From Pseudomonadota bacterium (lineage in GTDB: Bacteria > Pseudomonadota > Alphaproteobacteria > Rhizobiales > Devosiaceae): DNA of 35,111 bases. The stretch lies in the NCBI GenBank assembly GCA_023393475.1, contig JAEWLC010000106.1, positions 1 through 35,111 of the forward strand, written 5' to 3'. Positions 1-10,796 of this stretch are shown one piece after another. Numbering within the stretch: the first letter of the stretch is position 1; each line of letters opens with the position of its first letter. Under the pieces are notes generated by a model. It did not search any database and was not told the origin of the DNA. It saw only the letters and a program-made list of their open reading frames with translations. Both the position numbers and the translations under genes were made by a program.

Positions 1-384
1 CGCGATGCGCGACGGCAGCGACTTCAGGAACCAGATGTGCGCAACCGGAGCGGCGAGCTCGATGTGGCCCATGCGCTCGCGGCGAACGCGCGACAGCGTG
101 ACTTCGACGCCGCACTTCTCGCAGATCACGCCCTTGAACTTCATGCGCTTGTACTTGCCGCACAGGCACTCGTAGTCCTTCACGGGCCCGAAGATGCGCG
201 CGCAGAACAGGCCGTCACGCTCGGGCTTGAACGTGCGGTAGTTGATGGTCTCGGGCTTCTTGATCTCGCCGTAGGACCAGCTGAGGATCTTCTCCGGGCT
301 GGCGATCGAGATTTTCATCTGATCGAACATCTGCACCGGGACCTGAGCGTTGAACGGGTCCATGACGTGGTGATGAGTAGTCAT
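1..384 (-). CDS. rpoC: RNA polymerase subunit beta' (N-terminal part)
   Basis: Only the first 128 codons are inside the window; the rest runs off the left edge. The product is the largest subunit of RNA polymerase, which forms the clamp and part of the active site. The N-terminal zinc-binding domain is visible: Cys73, Cys75, Cys88 and Cys91 have the C-x-C-x12-C-x2-C spacing known for beta'. The start ATG is preceded by GAGGAG at a normal distance. It follows rpoB by 82 bp on the same strand, as in nearly all bacteria. The extra His residues at positions 4-6 are natural sequence, not a tag. Identification is certain; only the length is unknown. Confidence 0.97.
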   Translation of the reverse strand, partial: MTTHHHVMDPFNAQVPVQMFDQMKISIASPEKILSWSYGEIKKPETINYRTFKPERDGLFCARIFGPVKDYECLCGKYKRMKFKGVICEKCGVEVTLSRVRRERMGHIELAAPVAHIWFLKSLPSRIA

Positions 385-408
385 CAGTATTTAGCTCCTC
401 TTCTCGAT

Positions 409-433
409 GGCTCCGGGTTTCTGGCCCGGAGCC
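409..433 (-). other. Hairpin in the rpoB-rpoC intergenic space
   Basis: A perfect 9-bp inverted repeat (409-417 and 425-433) with a 7-nt loop lies between the rpoB stop and the rpoC ribosome binding site. There is no U-run after it in the direction of transcription, so it is unlikely to be a strong terminator. An mRNA processing or stability element is an inference. Confidence 0.6.
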
Positions 434-466
434 CACCGAAGTGGTGTTGGGGTGAACGTGGCAGGC

Positions 467-4615
<4,149 letters not shown>

Positions 4616-4961
4616 ACCAGCTCCTGTTTCTCTCGATGTCTCGGAGGCAGATGTCCAAAGGCCCGACTATCAGCCGTCGGGCATCAGGACATCGGCCTTG
4701 CTCTGTTCATCGGGGCCCGGTGAGTGGGAGAGCCCCGGTCAAAACGCAACTTGCTCCGGCGAAACCGTGGTTGGCTCGCCGCTATTGCACTCGAATTCAT
4801 CAGCGCTCGACGAACGCCATCAGAACTCCGAAATTTTGATTGTCCTACCCGGCCATCCAATCGCGCGGGTGGAACTGCGTCCCAAATACCATAAATGAGA
4901 CGCAACTAAGGCAGCGCGGTTTTTCCACCGCGCTGCCCGAGATCGTTGTCCGTAGACGAAC
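4616..4961 (-). promoter_or_regulatory. rplL-rpoB intergenic leader
   Basis: This 346-bp stretch has no convincing gene. Its only clear structure is the hairpin at 4910-4937 just after rplL. In many bacteria this space holds a partial terminator and an RNase III processing site that set the ratio of ribosomal protein to RNA polymerase. That role is inferred here from position and structure. Confidence 0.55.
4910..4937 (-). terminator. Probable attenuator hairpin after rplL
   Basis: A perfect 11-bp inverted repeat (4910-4920 and 4927-4937) with a 6-nt loop lies 24 bp beyond the rplL stop. On the transcribed strand it is followed by a T-poor stretch (TTAGTTGCG), so termination would be partial, fitting an attenuator that lets some polymerase continue into rpoB. 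Confidence 0.65.
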
Positions 4962-5339
4962 TTACTTGAGTTCGACCTTGGCGCCGGCGTCTTCCAGCTT
5001 CTTCTTGATGTCCTCGGCCTCGGCCTTGGATGCAGCTTCCTTGATCGCCTTCGGAGCCGCCTCGACGAGGGCCTTGGCTTCGCCGAGACCCAGGCCGGTG
5101 ATGGCGCGGACTTCCTTGATCACGTTGATCTTGTTCTCGCCGAACGAGGCGAGGATCACGTCGAATTCAGTCTTCTCTTCAGCCGGGGCGGCAGCAGCAG
5201 CGCCCGGAGCAGCAGCAGCAACGGCGACCGGAGCGGCAGCCGAAACGCCCCACTTCTCTTCGAGAAGCTTCGACAGTTCCGAAGCCTCGAGAACGGTGAG
5301 AGCCGAGAGGTCGTCTACGAGTTTGGCGAGATCAGCCAT
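4962..5339 (-). CDS. rplL: 50S ribosomal protein L7/L12
   Basis: This 125-residue protein forms the flexible stalk of the 50S subunit, which recruits translation GTPases. The N-terminal dimerisation and L10-binding part (about 1-32), the Ala/Pro-rich hinge (about 33-55) and the C-terminal domain (about 58-125) are all present. No strong Shine-Dalgarno is visible just before the ATG, although L12 is normally made in excess of L10; translational coupling or mRNA structure may compensate. It is 74 bp downstream of rplJ, with a hairpin between them. Confidence 0.98.
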   Translation of the reverse strand: MADLAKLVDDLSALTVLEASELSKLLEEKWGVSAAAPVAVAAAAPGAAAAAPAEEKTEFDVILASFGENKINVIKEVRAITGLGLGEAKALVEAAPKAIKEAASKAEAEDIKKKLEDAGAKVELK

Positions 5340-5376
5340 TTGAGTTCACTTTCGTGTTTTCTGTTTCAGTTCGAAC

Positions 5377-5401
5377 CGTGGAGGGCCGCGACGGCCCCAC
5401 G
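5377..5401 (-). other. Hairpin between rplJ and rplL
   Basis: Two 5-bp paired blocks (5377-5381 with 5397-5401, and 5384-5388 with 5392-5396) form a stem with a 2-nt bulge and a 3-nt loop. It lies between the rplJ stop and the rplL start. A role in differential expression of L10 and L12 is possible but not shown. Confidence 0.5.
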
Positions 5402-5413
5402 TGGGTAGTCTGC

Positions 5414-5932
5414 CTATGCTGCATTGCCCTTCTCGGCGTGAGCCGAGATGACCCGTGCAACCGCACCGCCCGGAGCCTGCAGGACAGACGCGATACGCGT
5501 GGCGGGCTGCTTGAGCATCCCTGCGAGCGTGGCGCGAAGCTGGTCCAGCGACGGCATCGTGGCGAGCGCCTTGACGTTGTTGGCGTCGAGCCCGGTCTTC
5601 CCCATTGCGCCACCGAGAACCACGAACTTCTGGTTCTTGTCGGCGAAAGCGGCCGCGACTTTCGGCGCGGTCATGGGATCCGTTGCAAAGGCGACGACGG
5701 TCGGACCTGTAAACAGGGCCGAAATGTCGGCGTTGTCGGTTTCCTTAAGAGCAAGCTTGGCAAGGCGGTTCTTGGCGACCTTGATCGAGCCACCGGCCTG
5801 CTTCATCTGCTTGCGCAGCGATTCTAGGTCGGCAACGGTCAGGCCGGCGTTCTGGGCAACCACGATCGAGCCAGCCGTCGCGAACGACGCCTGGAGCGAA
5901 GTGATGAGCTCAGCTTTTTCCGCTCTTTCCAC
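5414..5932 (-). CDS. rplJ: 50S ribosomal protein L10
   Basis: L10 is the base of the stalk: it binds 23S rRNA and carries L12 dimers on its C-terminal helix. The 172-residue product has the usual N-terminal ERAEKAEL segment and the C-terminal Ala-rich helix. I chose the GTG at 5930-5932 because GGAG lies 7 nt before it and the product then begins at the conserved family position; an in-frame ATG five codons earlier is less well placed. It is preceded by a structured 327-nt leader, the expected site for autoregulation by L10(L12) complexes. Confidence 0.96.
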   Translation of the reverse strand: MERAEKAELITSLQASFATAGSIVVAQNAGLTVADLESLRKQMKQAGGSIKVAKNRLAKLALKETDNADISALFTGPTVVAFATDPMTAPKVAAAFADKNQKFVVLGGAMGKTGLDANNVKALATMPSLDQLRATLAGMLKQPATRIASVLQAPGGAVARVISAHAEKGNAA

Positions 5933-6259
5933 TGCTAGTCTCCACATATGGCCCGGAGATAGATCCCGGACCTTTGCCAATTGCTGCCCTCCGTTTCGGG
6001 AGTGCAGCGGTTGATGCCTGTCAACCGGCTGACCGTCGGAGGGCGAAATGCCCCTTGGCGGCAACTGGCCTGGTTCGAACCGGAACGAACTCCGGTCTTC
6101 ACCCCATCTATGCGGGCCCCGGGTTCCTTCGAGCGCGCGTTGCGCGTCGCTGGTTGAGGTTTAGGCGCCTTGCGGCGTACCCGCAGTCTCGGACAGGACT
6201 TATGCTGGCCTTTCGGTCAGCAATCCCGGCGGCCGAAGCCGCCGGAAACTGGGTCGGTC
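5933..6259 (-). promoter_or_regulatory. rplJ (L10) leader region
   Basis: This 327-nt space between rplA and rplJ has several inverted repeats and no gene. On the transcribed strand they include an 8-bp stem with a UUCG loop (6226-6245) just after rplA, a stem with a GAAA loop (6204-6221) followed by CATAAGTCC, and GGTTGA/TCAACC arms near 6009-6026. L10 leaders that bind L10(L12)n and repress translation are well known at this position. The exact fold here was not computed. Confidence 0.65.
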
Positions 6260-6952
6260 TTAGTGGACCGACGACGGATCGACATGGACGCCGGGGCCCA
6301 TAGTCGACGAAACGGCGACGCGCTTCATGTAGGTGCCCTTGGCACCAGCCGGCTTCGCCTTGTTCACGGCATCCGCAAACGCCTTGATGTTCTGCAGCAG
6401 GGCTTCTTCCGAGAAGGAAGCCTTGCCGACGCCGGCGTGCAGGATACCTGCCTTCTCGACGCGGAACTCGACGGCGCCGCCCTTGGCAGCCTTGACCGCA
6501 CCGGCAACATCCGGAGTCACGGTCCCGACCTTCGGGTTCGGCATCAGGTTGCGCGGGCCGAGGATTTTACCGAGGCGGCCGACCAGCGGCATCATGTCCG
6601 GGGTCGCGATAACGCGATCGAACTCGATCTTGCCCGACTGGACGATCTCGACCAGGTCTTCCGCACCGACGATGTCGGCGCCGGCCTTCTTGGCCTCTTC
6701 GGCCTTGGCGTCCTTGGCGAACACGGCGACGCGAACGGTCTTGCCGGTGCCGTTGGGCAGGTTCACCACGCCGCGGACCATCTGGTCGGCGTGACGCGGG
6801 TCGACGCCCAGGTTGAACGCAACTTCGACGGTCTCGTCGAACTTGGCCTTGGCGCGTTCCTTGACCAGCTTGATGGCCTCTTCGACGCCATAGAGCTTCT
6901 TGCGGTCGATGCCTTCGCGGATTGCCGCGGTGCGCTTACCGATCTTGGTCAT
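6260..6952 (-). CDS. rplA: 50S ribosomal protein L1
   Basis: This is the full-length 230-residue L1, which forms the L1 stalk near the E site and in many bacteria represses its own operon by binding the rplK leader. The conserved segments GPRNLMPNPKVGTV and KGGAVEFRVEKAGILH are present. GGAGGG at the very end of rplK serves as its ribosome binding site, and only 3 bp separate the two genes, so translational coupling is likely. Confidence 0.98.
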   Translation of the reverse strand: MTKIGKRTAAIREGIDRKKLYGVEEAIKLVKERAKAKFDETVEVAFNLGVDPRHADQMVRGVVNLPNGTGKTVRVAVFAKDAKAEEAKKAGADIVGAEDLVEIVQSGKIEFDRVIATPDMMPLVGRLGKILGPRNLMPNPKVGTVTPDVAGAVKAAKGGAVEFRVEKAGILHAGVGKASFSEEALLQNIKAFADAVNKAKPAGAKGTYMKRVAVSSTMGPGVHVDPSSVH

Positions 6953-6955
6953 CGC

Positions 6956-7384
6956 TTAGCCCTCCACCTGCAGGCCCATCGAACGGGCAGAACCAGCAAT
7001 CATGCTCGCCGCCTGGTCGACGTCGTAGGCGTTGAGATCCTTCATCTTCGCTTCGGCGATCGCACGGATCTGCTTCTGCGTGATGGTGCCGGCGGATTCC
7101 TTGCCCGGAAGCTTGGAACCGGACTTCAGGTTCACGGCCTTCTTGATCAGGTAGGTTACGGGCGGAAGGCGGGTTTCGAACGTGAAGCTCTTGTCCGCGT
7201 AGATGGTGATCACGACCGGGGTCGGAGCGCCCTTTTCCTGGTCTGCAGTCTTGGCGTTGAACGCCTTGCAGAATTCCATGATGTTGAGGCCGCGCTGGCC
7301 GAGCGCGGGACCGATCGGCGGCGACGGGGTCGCCGAACCGGCGGGAACCTGAAGCTTCAGGTAGCCAGTGATTTTCTTTGCCAT
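6956..7384 (-). CDS. rplK: 50S ribosomal protein L11
   Basis: L11 binds the GTPase-associated centre of 23S rRNA. The 142-residue product has the conserved Pro-rich N-terminal segment (PSPPIGPALGQRGLNIMEF) and the C-terminal RNA-binding domain. The start has GGAG 8 nt upstream. It is the first gene of the rplKA pair, 177 bp downstream of nusG, with a structured leader in that space. Confidence 0.98.
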   Translation of the reverse strand: MAKKITGYLKLQVPAGSATPSPPIGPALGQRGLNIMEFCKAFNAKTADQEKGAPTPVVITIYADKSFTFETRLPPVTYLIKKAVNLKSGSKLPGKESAGTITQKQIRAIAEAKMKDLNAYDVDQAASMIAGSARSMGLQVEG

Positions 7385-7561
7385 GGTTCAATCTCCATAC
7401 TTGCCCACGATTGGGCGGGTGATCCGCGTCACCGGATCAGTGAGACGCCGTGGTCCGGGACTTATGAGCGCTTGGCAAGCGCCCTACCCTCCCACGGATT
7501 TCCGGTAACCTTGCAGCTACCGCATCGGCTTACGCCGAATTCTTCATGCAGAACGAGAGGA
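7385..7561 (-). promoter_or_regulatory. nusG-rplK leader with hairpins
   Basis: The space contains a 7-bp perfect inverted repeat (7420-7426 and 7433-7439) and a 6-bp one (7468-7473 and 7477-7482). The second is followed on the transcribed strand by CATAAGTCC, the same nine bases that follow a hairpin in the rplJ leader. In many bacteria L1 binds the rplK leader; whether these elements form that site was not tested. Confidence 0.5.
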
Positions 7562-8092
7562 CTAGACCTTCTCGACCTGACCGTATTCCAGCTCGACCGG
7601 CGTCGGACGCCCGAAGATCGAGACTTCCACCTTGAGGCGCGAACGCTCCTCGTCGACCTCTTCCACGACGCCATTGAAGCTGGCGAAGGGACCGTCGGAA
7701 ACGCGTACCTGCTCGCCTACCTCGAACGAGACGGACGGCTTCGGATGCTCGACGCCTTCCTGCACCTGCTGCAGGATGGCCATGGCCTCCTTCTCGGAGA
7801 TCGGCATGGGCTTGTCGCCCGAACCGAGGAAGCCGGTGACCTTGGGCGTGTTCTTGATGAGGTGGAACGCCTGGTCGGTCATTTCCATCTTCACCAGCAC
7901 GTAGCCCGGGAAGAACTTGCGCTCGGCGTCGACCTTGCGGCCGCGGCGCATCTCCACGACCTTCTCGGTCGGGACGATCACGTCGTCGAACAGCTCCTCG
8001 AGCTTCTTCTGAGCGACCTTCTGCTTGATGTCCTCAGCAACCTTACGCTCGAAGTTCGAGTAAGCTTGAACGATGTACCAGCGTTTGGCCAT
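7562..8092 (-). CDS. nusG: Transcription elongation/antitermination factor NusG
   Basis: NusG binds elongating RNA polymerase and links it to Rho or to the ribosome. The 176-residue protein has an N-terminal NGN domain (about 3-110, opening with RWYIVQAYSNFE and containing FFPGYVLVKM) and a C-terminal KOW domain (about 125-176). It follows secE by 33 bp, the normal order, and the two are probably read from the promoter in front of secE. Confidence 0.98.
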   Translation of the reverse strand: MAKRWYIVQAYSNFERKVAEDIKQKVAQKKLEELFDDVIVPTEKVVEMRRGRKVDAERKFFPGYVLVKMEMTDQAFHLIKNTPKVTGFLGSGDKPMPISEKEAMAILQQVQEGVEHPKPSVSFEVGEQVRVSDGPFASFNGVVEEVDEERSRLKVEVSIFGRPTPVELEYGQVEKV

Positions 8093-8125
8093 GCCGCGCC
8101 GTAGCTCCTAGATATCCGTTGCCGC

Positions 8126-8320
8126 TTAGCGGATCGACAGCATCAACTGCACGAGCCAGGCGATAACCTGGTCGGCAGCCAGAAAGAAGACGCTCGCGAG
8201 GAGCACGAAGATCAGCACCATGATGGTGGAGATCAGCGTTTCCTGACGGGTCGGCCAGGTGACCTTGCCGACTTCCTGGCGAACCTCTTGCAGAAACTTC
8301 AGGGGGTTGACGCCGGCCAT
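8126..8320 (-). CDS. secE: Preprotein translocase subunit SecE
   Basis: SecE stabilises SecY in the inner-membrane protein channel. The product is the short, single-span form (64 residues) usual outside gammaproteobacteria. The conserved amphipathic segment with VGKVTWPTRQET (about 17-27) precedes one transmembrane helix (about 30-52). I chose the ATG at 8318-8320: it has a GAAGAG-type ribosome binding site and begins with MAGVNPLKF as in relatives. The frame is open 13 codons further upstream, but that extension does not look like SecE. Confidence 0.95.
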   Translation of the reverse strand: MAGVNPLKFLQEVRQEVGKVTWPTRQETLISTIMVLIFVLLASVFFLAADQVIAWLVQLMLSIR

Positions 8321-8395
8321 CAGCTCTTCTTTCAGTGGGGCCTTGCGGCCAAAAAGCAATAACCGCGCGAGTCACCCCGGGCGGCTGGGAAGCGG

Positions 8396-8424
8396 TATCT
8401 AATGGCTTGGCCCAGCTATTGCAA
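8396..8424 (-). promoter_or_regulatory. Sigma70-type promoter of secE-nusG
   Basis: On the minus strand, TTGCAA (8419-8424) and TAGATA (8396-8401) are separated by exactly 17 bp, pointing to secE. The predicted start site is near 8388. It lies between the DUF1353 gene and secE, so the core operon does not depend on read-through from that gene. Confidence 0.65.
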
Positions 8425-8478
8425 GCCCCAATGACAGAGCCGTGTCGGCCGCTGTGACGCCGACACCGGCCCTAGCCG

Positions 8479-8892
8479 CTACGCTGCGATGCGCGCGTCG
8501 TTCTGCCCGAAGAGTCCGAGCCTGATGGAGTGCAGACGCACTCCGGCCCAGGCGAGATACGCGCGCCAGCGCGCCACCCTCAGAACCAGCAGTGCTGCGA
8601 GGAACTGCCCGTCGCATTCCTTGCGCGTGAGCAGAATCGCACCACCCGGCTCGAAGCCCTGCAGGCGGTCGAGCAGATAGTCATGCAGGAGCGCCGCAAA
8701 AGTGGCCCTGTCTCCCCAGGGAGGAAGGAACCACCACAGGAGCCGCGGAACCGAAGCGCCGTCGCTCATGAAGCCAACCGGAATCGCGACGGTGAAGCCC
8801 GCGTCCGACCAACTGACCGGTCCGAGGGTGATGGCGATGCGACCGGCCTTCTGCCAATCGCCGAAATCGAGTTGCAAGCTGCCAGTAAACAT
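8479..8892 (-). CDS. DUF1353 family protein
   Basis: This 137-residue protein has the DUF1353 signature: a GFMSDGASVPRLLW motif (about 41-54) followed by a His-Asp-Tyr site in LLHDYLLD (about 88-95). The family's function is not known; members are frequent in phages and in bacterial genomes. It has no signal peptide. It lies between tRNA-Trp and secE, an uncommon place for any protein gene in this neighbourhood. Codon use looks like that of its neighbours, so a recent phage origin is not obvious. Confidence 0.8.
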   Translation of the reverse strand: MFTGSLQLDFGDWQKAGRIAITLGPVSWSDAGFTVAIPVGFMSDGASVPRLLWWFLPPWGDRATFAALLHDYLLDRLQGFEPGGAILLTRKECDGQFLAALLVLRVARWRAYLAWAGVRLHSIRLGLFGQNDARIAA

Positions 8893-9068
8893 CAGGGCAC
8901 CGCCTTAGCCAGTGAGAGCCAGTGGGTATTCCGAAGTCACGACACGCGACCCGCGCATGGGCGCGAAGACCTTATGGATGAATGCTCTGCCAATGCAGGT
9001 GAACAGCGTCTGAACGCGCTCGGCGGTTGCCCGACCGGCGACAGGACGACGATTTCAGGAGAGGCAGG

Positions 9069-9144
9069 TGGCAGGGGCAGAAGGACTTGAACCCTCGACC
9101 CTCGGTTTTGGAGACCGATGCTCTACCAACTGAGCTATACCCCT
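9069..9144 (-). tRNA. tRNA-Trp (anticodon CCA)
   Basis: The minus strand folds as a 76-nt cloverleaf including an encoded CCA end. The acceptor arms AGGGGTA and TGCCCCT pair, the D arm contains AGCTCAGTTGG, the anticodon loop is CTCCAAA (CCA), and the T arm contains GGTTCAAGTCC. A tRNA-Trp upstream of secE is a standard arrangement. Confidence 0.97.
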
Positions 9145-9292
9145 AAACCTGCGGCCCTCCCTCTACTGAAAAGACGCATGCTCCGCAAGTGGCAAGGGGG
9201 CAACCTTTTGCGACCCGTTGCCCGCCCCTCGTCGGCAGGATTAGGCTCCCGCTGCGCGGCACGGTCCGCGCTTGGAGGTAATGGGGAACACC

Positions 9293-9571
9293 ATGAAGAA
9301 GCTTATCGTCGTCGCGGTTCTCGCCGCGTCGAGTTTTGCCGTGCCCACCCTGCCCGCGAACGCGGCTCCGGCTCTTACAGACGAGCAGGCCAACTGCCTG
9401 ATCCTTCCCATGTTCAAGAAGGACTGCTGGGAGCAAGGCGCAGCGGCGGCGAAATCCGTCGGCGCATCGGTCGCCAGTACCACCGAGACCGTCGTAGAGG
9501 AGACCAGGTTGCCGCTCTGGTGGAAATGCACCGCCGCGGCGAAGGGCTCCGGCCACCTTCTGGACTGCTGA
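9293..9571 (+). CDS. Small secreted cysteine-containing protein
   Basis: This 92-residue protein is not recognised. It starts with a clear signal peptide (KK, then a hydrophobic run, cleavage probably after ANA near residue 24). The mature part has four cysteines (35, 45, 79, 92), the last being the final residue, which suggests two disulfide bonds in the periplasm. I chose the ATG at 9293 because GGGGA lies 5 nt before it; an in-frame ATG at 9281 is too close to GGAGG. A strong intrinsic terminator follows the stop immediately, which supports a real, independently expressed gene. Function unknown. Confidence 0.75.
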   Translation: MKKLIVVAVLAASSFAVPTLPANAAPALTDEQANCLILPMFKKDCWEQGAAAAKSVGASVASTTETVVEETRLPLWWKCTAAAKGSGHLLDC

Positions 9572-9576
9572 ACAAC

Positions 9577-9602
9577 AAAGGGGCCCGGCGACGGGCCCCT
9601 TT
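9577..9602 (+). terminator. Intrinsic terminator after the small secreted protein
   Basis: Perfect 10-bp arms (9577-9586 and 9593-9602) surround a 6-nt loop; the stem is GC-rich and ends in TTT on the plus strand, with A-rich sequence on the other side. It lies 6 bp after the stop codon and could also act on transcripts from the opposite strand. Confidence 0.8.
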
Positions 9603-9626
9603 CACATGAATCGCCATCGCTCGCGC

Positions 9627-9791
9627 TCAACGAAAGCAGGGATCGTTCGAATCGCCCGCGCCGATGTCCGCCCGCAGGTAGGGACTGAGCTCGCGGATGT
9701 CCGTCACCTGCCGCGACCGGTAAGGCAGGATCGCCTGCCACAGCCGGCGAACCCGGGAACGTAGGGTCGTATTCTTGGTCTGGTACAGCAT
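9627..9791 (-). CDS. DUF1127 (YjiS)-like small protein
   Basis: This is a 54-residue basic protein with the pattern of DUF1127 mini-proteins: an Arg-rich N-terminal helix with a central Trp, then YRSRQVTDIRELS, then YLRADIG. The start ATG (9789-9791) has GGAG 6 nt upstream. The C-terminus is longer than usual (GDSNDPCFR). DUF1127 proteins bind RNA in some alphaproteobacteria; that is known for the family and not shown here. It is transcribed away from the LysR regulator with 96 bp between them, the usual geometry of a LysR target. Confidence 0.7.
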   Translation of the reverse strand: MLYQTKNTTLRSRVRRLWQAILPYRSRQVTDIRELSPYLRADIGAGDSNDPCFR

Positions 9792-9843
9792 CGGTATCTC
9801 CATCGCTTCGATGCGTTGGACATCTTTCTGCGCCCGGATGCCA

Positions 9844-9872
9844 TTGATTTCCAACCAAACTCCGAGTATCGT
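9844..9872 (+). promoter_or_regulatory. LysR gene promoter with overlapping dyad
   Basis: TTGATT (9844-9849) and TATCGT (9867-9872) are separated by 17 bp. The segment 9844-9858 is an imperfect dyad with TTG at one end and CAA at the other, matching the T-N11-A type of LysR-family operators. It covers the -35 element, which would suit negative autoregulation while also serving the divergent small gene. Confidence 0.55.
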
Positions 9873-9887
9873 GCATAAGGAGGCCTT

Positions 9888-10796
9888 ATGGCGGACAACC
9901 TTCCTTCCCTGGCGGCGATCCGCGTATTCGAAGCGGCGTCGCGGCATTTGAGCTTCACTCGGGCAGCCAGCGAGCTGGGCATGACCCAGGCCGCCGTCAG
10001 CTACCAGATCAGGGTATTGGAGGAGCGCGTCGGCGCGCCCCTGTTCCTGCGCCGTCCGCGCGAGGTTGTGCTCACCGAAGCCGGCCAGCGCCTTGCCCCC
10101 GAGATCAGCCGCGCCTTCGACATCATGCGCGAAGCCTTCTCCGATCTCGGCCGGAGCGAAGGCGGCACGCTGATCGTCAACACAATGCACACCTTCGCCT
10201 CGCAGTGGCTCGCCCCGCGGCTCGGCATCTTCCAGCTGCGGCATCCCGATATCGCCGTGCGGCTGGAGACCACCCAGCGACTCGTGGACTTCGCCCGCGA
10301 GGAGGTCGACGTGGTCATAAGGGCCGGCATGGGCCAGTGGCCCGGACTCGTGGCCTACAAGCTGCTCGACGTCCGCTTCACGCCGATGCTGTCCCCCGAG
10401 CTCGCGGCCTCGATCGGCGGCATCCGCGAGCCTGCCGACATCCTGAAACTGCCGCTGCTCGATTCGACCGACCCATGGTGGCTGCGCTGGCTCGATGCCT
10501 ATGGCCTGCCGTACGACGTGCTCACGCACCAGAAGGCGCCGTCGTTGAACGCACAGACCTTCGATGCCATCGCCGCCATGGCCGGCCAGGGCGTGGCGTT
10601 GCTGACGCCCGAGTACTTCCAGCGCGAGCTCACCGAGGGCCGCCTGATCCAGCCATTCGAGCGCGTCATCGACGAAGGCACGGGCTACTGGCTCGCCCAC
10701 CCCGAGAGCCGCCGCAACGTCCAAAAGATCAAGGCCTTCCGGGACTGGATCGTCGCCGAGAGTGCCAAAGACAAGCCGCCGACGCCGGCAGGCTGA
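9888..10796 (+). CDS. LysR-family transcriptional regulator, GcvA-like
   Basis: This 302-residue protein has an N-terminal winged helix-turn-helix (about 6-65; LPSLAAIRVFEAASRHLSF and MTQAAVSYQI are typical of the GcvA group) and a C-terminal effector-binding domain (about 92-295). The ATG follows AAGGAGG closely. Its stop codon directly abuts the stop of the convergent aldo/keto reductase gene, with no bases between. Targets are probably the divergent DUF1127-like gene and itself. The effector cannot be read from sequence; GcvA itself responds to glycine, but this group is large and varied. Confidence 0.93.
   Translation: MADNLPSLAAIRVFEAASRHLSFTRAASELGMTQAAVSYQIRVLEERVGAPLFLRRPREVVLTEAGQRLAPEISRAFDIMREAFSDLGRSEGGTLIVNTMHTFASQWLAPRLGIFQLRHPDIAVRLETTQRLVDFAREEVDVVIRAGMGQWPGLVAYKLLDVRFTPMLSPELAASIGGIREPADILKLPLLDSTDPWWLRWLDAYGLPYDVLTHQKAPSLNAQTFDAIAAMAGQGVALLTPEYFQRELTEGRLIQPFERVIDEGTGYWLAHPESRRNVQKIKAFRDWIVAESAKDKPPTPAG

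Noticed and set aside
6226..6245. UUCG hairpin after rplA as an intrinsic terminator
   Set aside because: There is no U-run behind it and rplJ must be expressed downstream; it is better read as part of the L10 leader.
6170..8104. A long plus-strand open frame across rplA, rplK and nusG
   Set aside because: It covers three certain genes on the other strand and crosses their spacers with no family match or ribosome binding site.
8321..8359. 13-codon N-terminal extension of SecE
   Set aside because: The extension is not SecE-like, and the ATG at 8318-8320 fits the conserved protein start.
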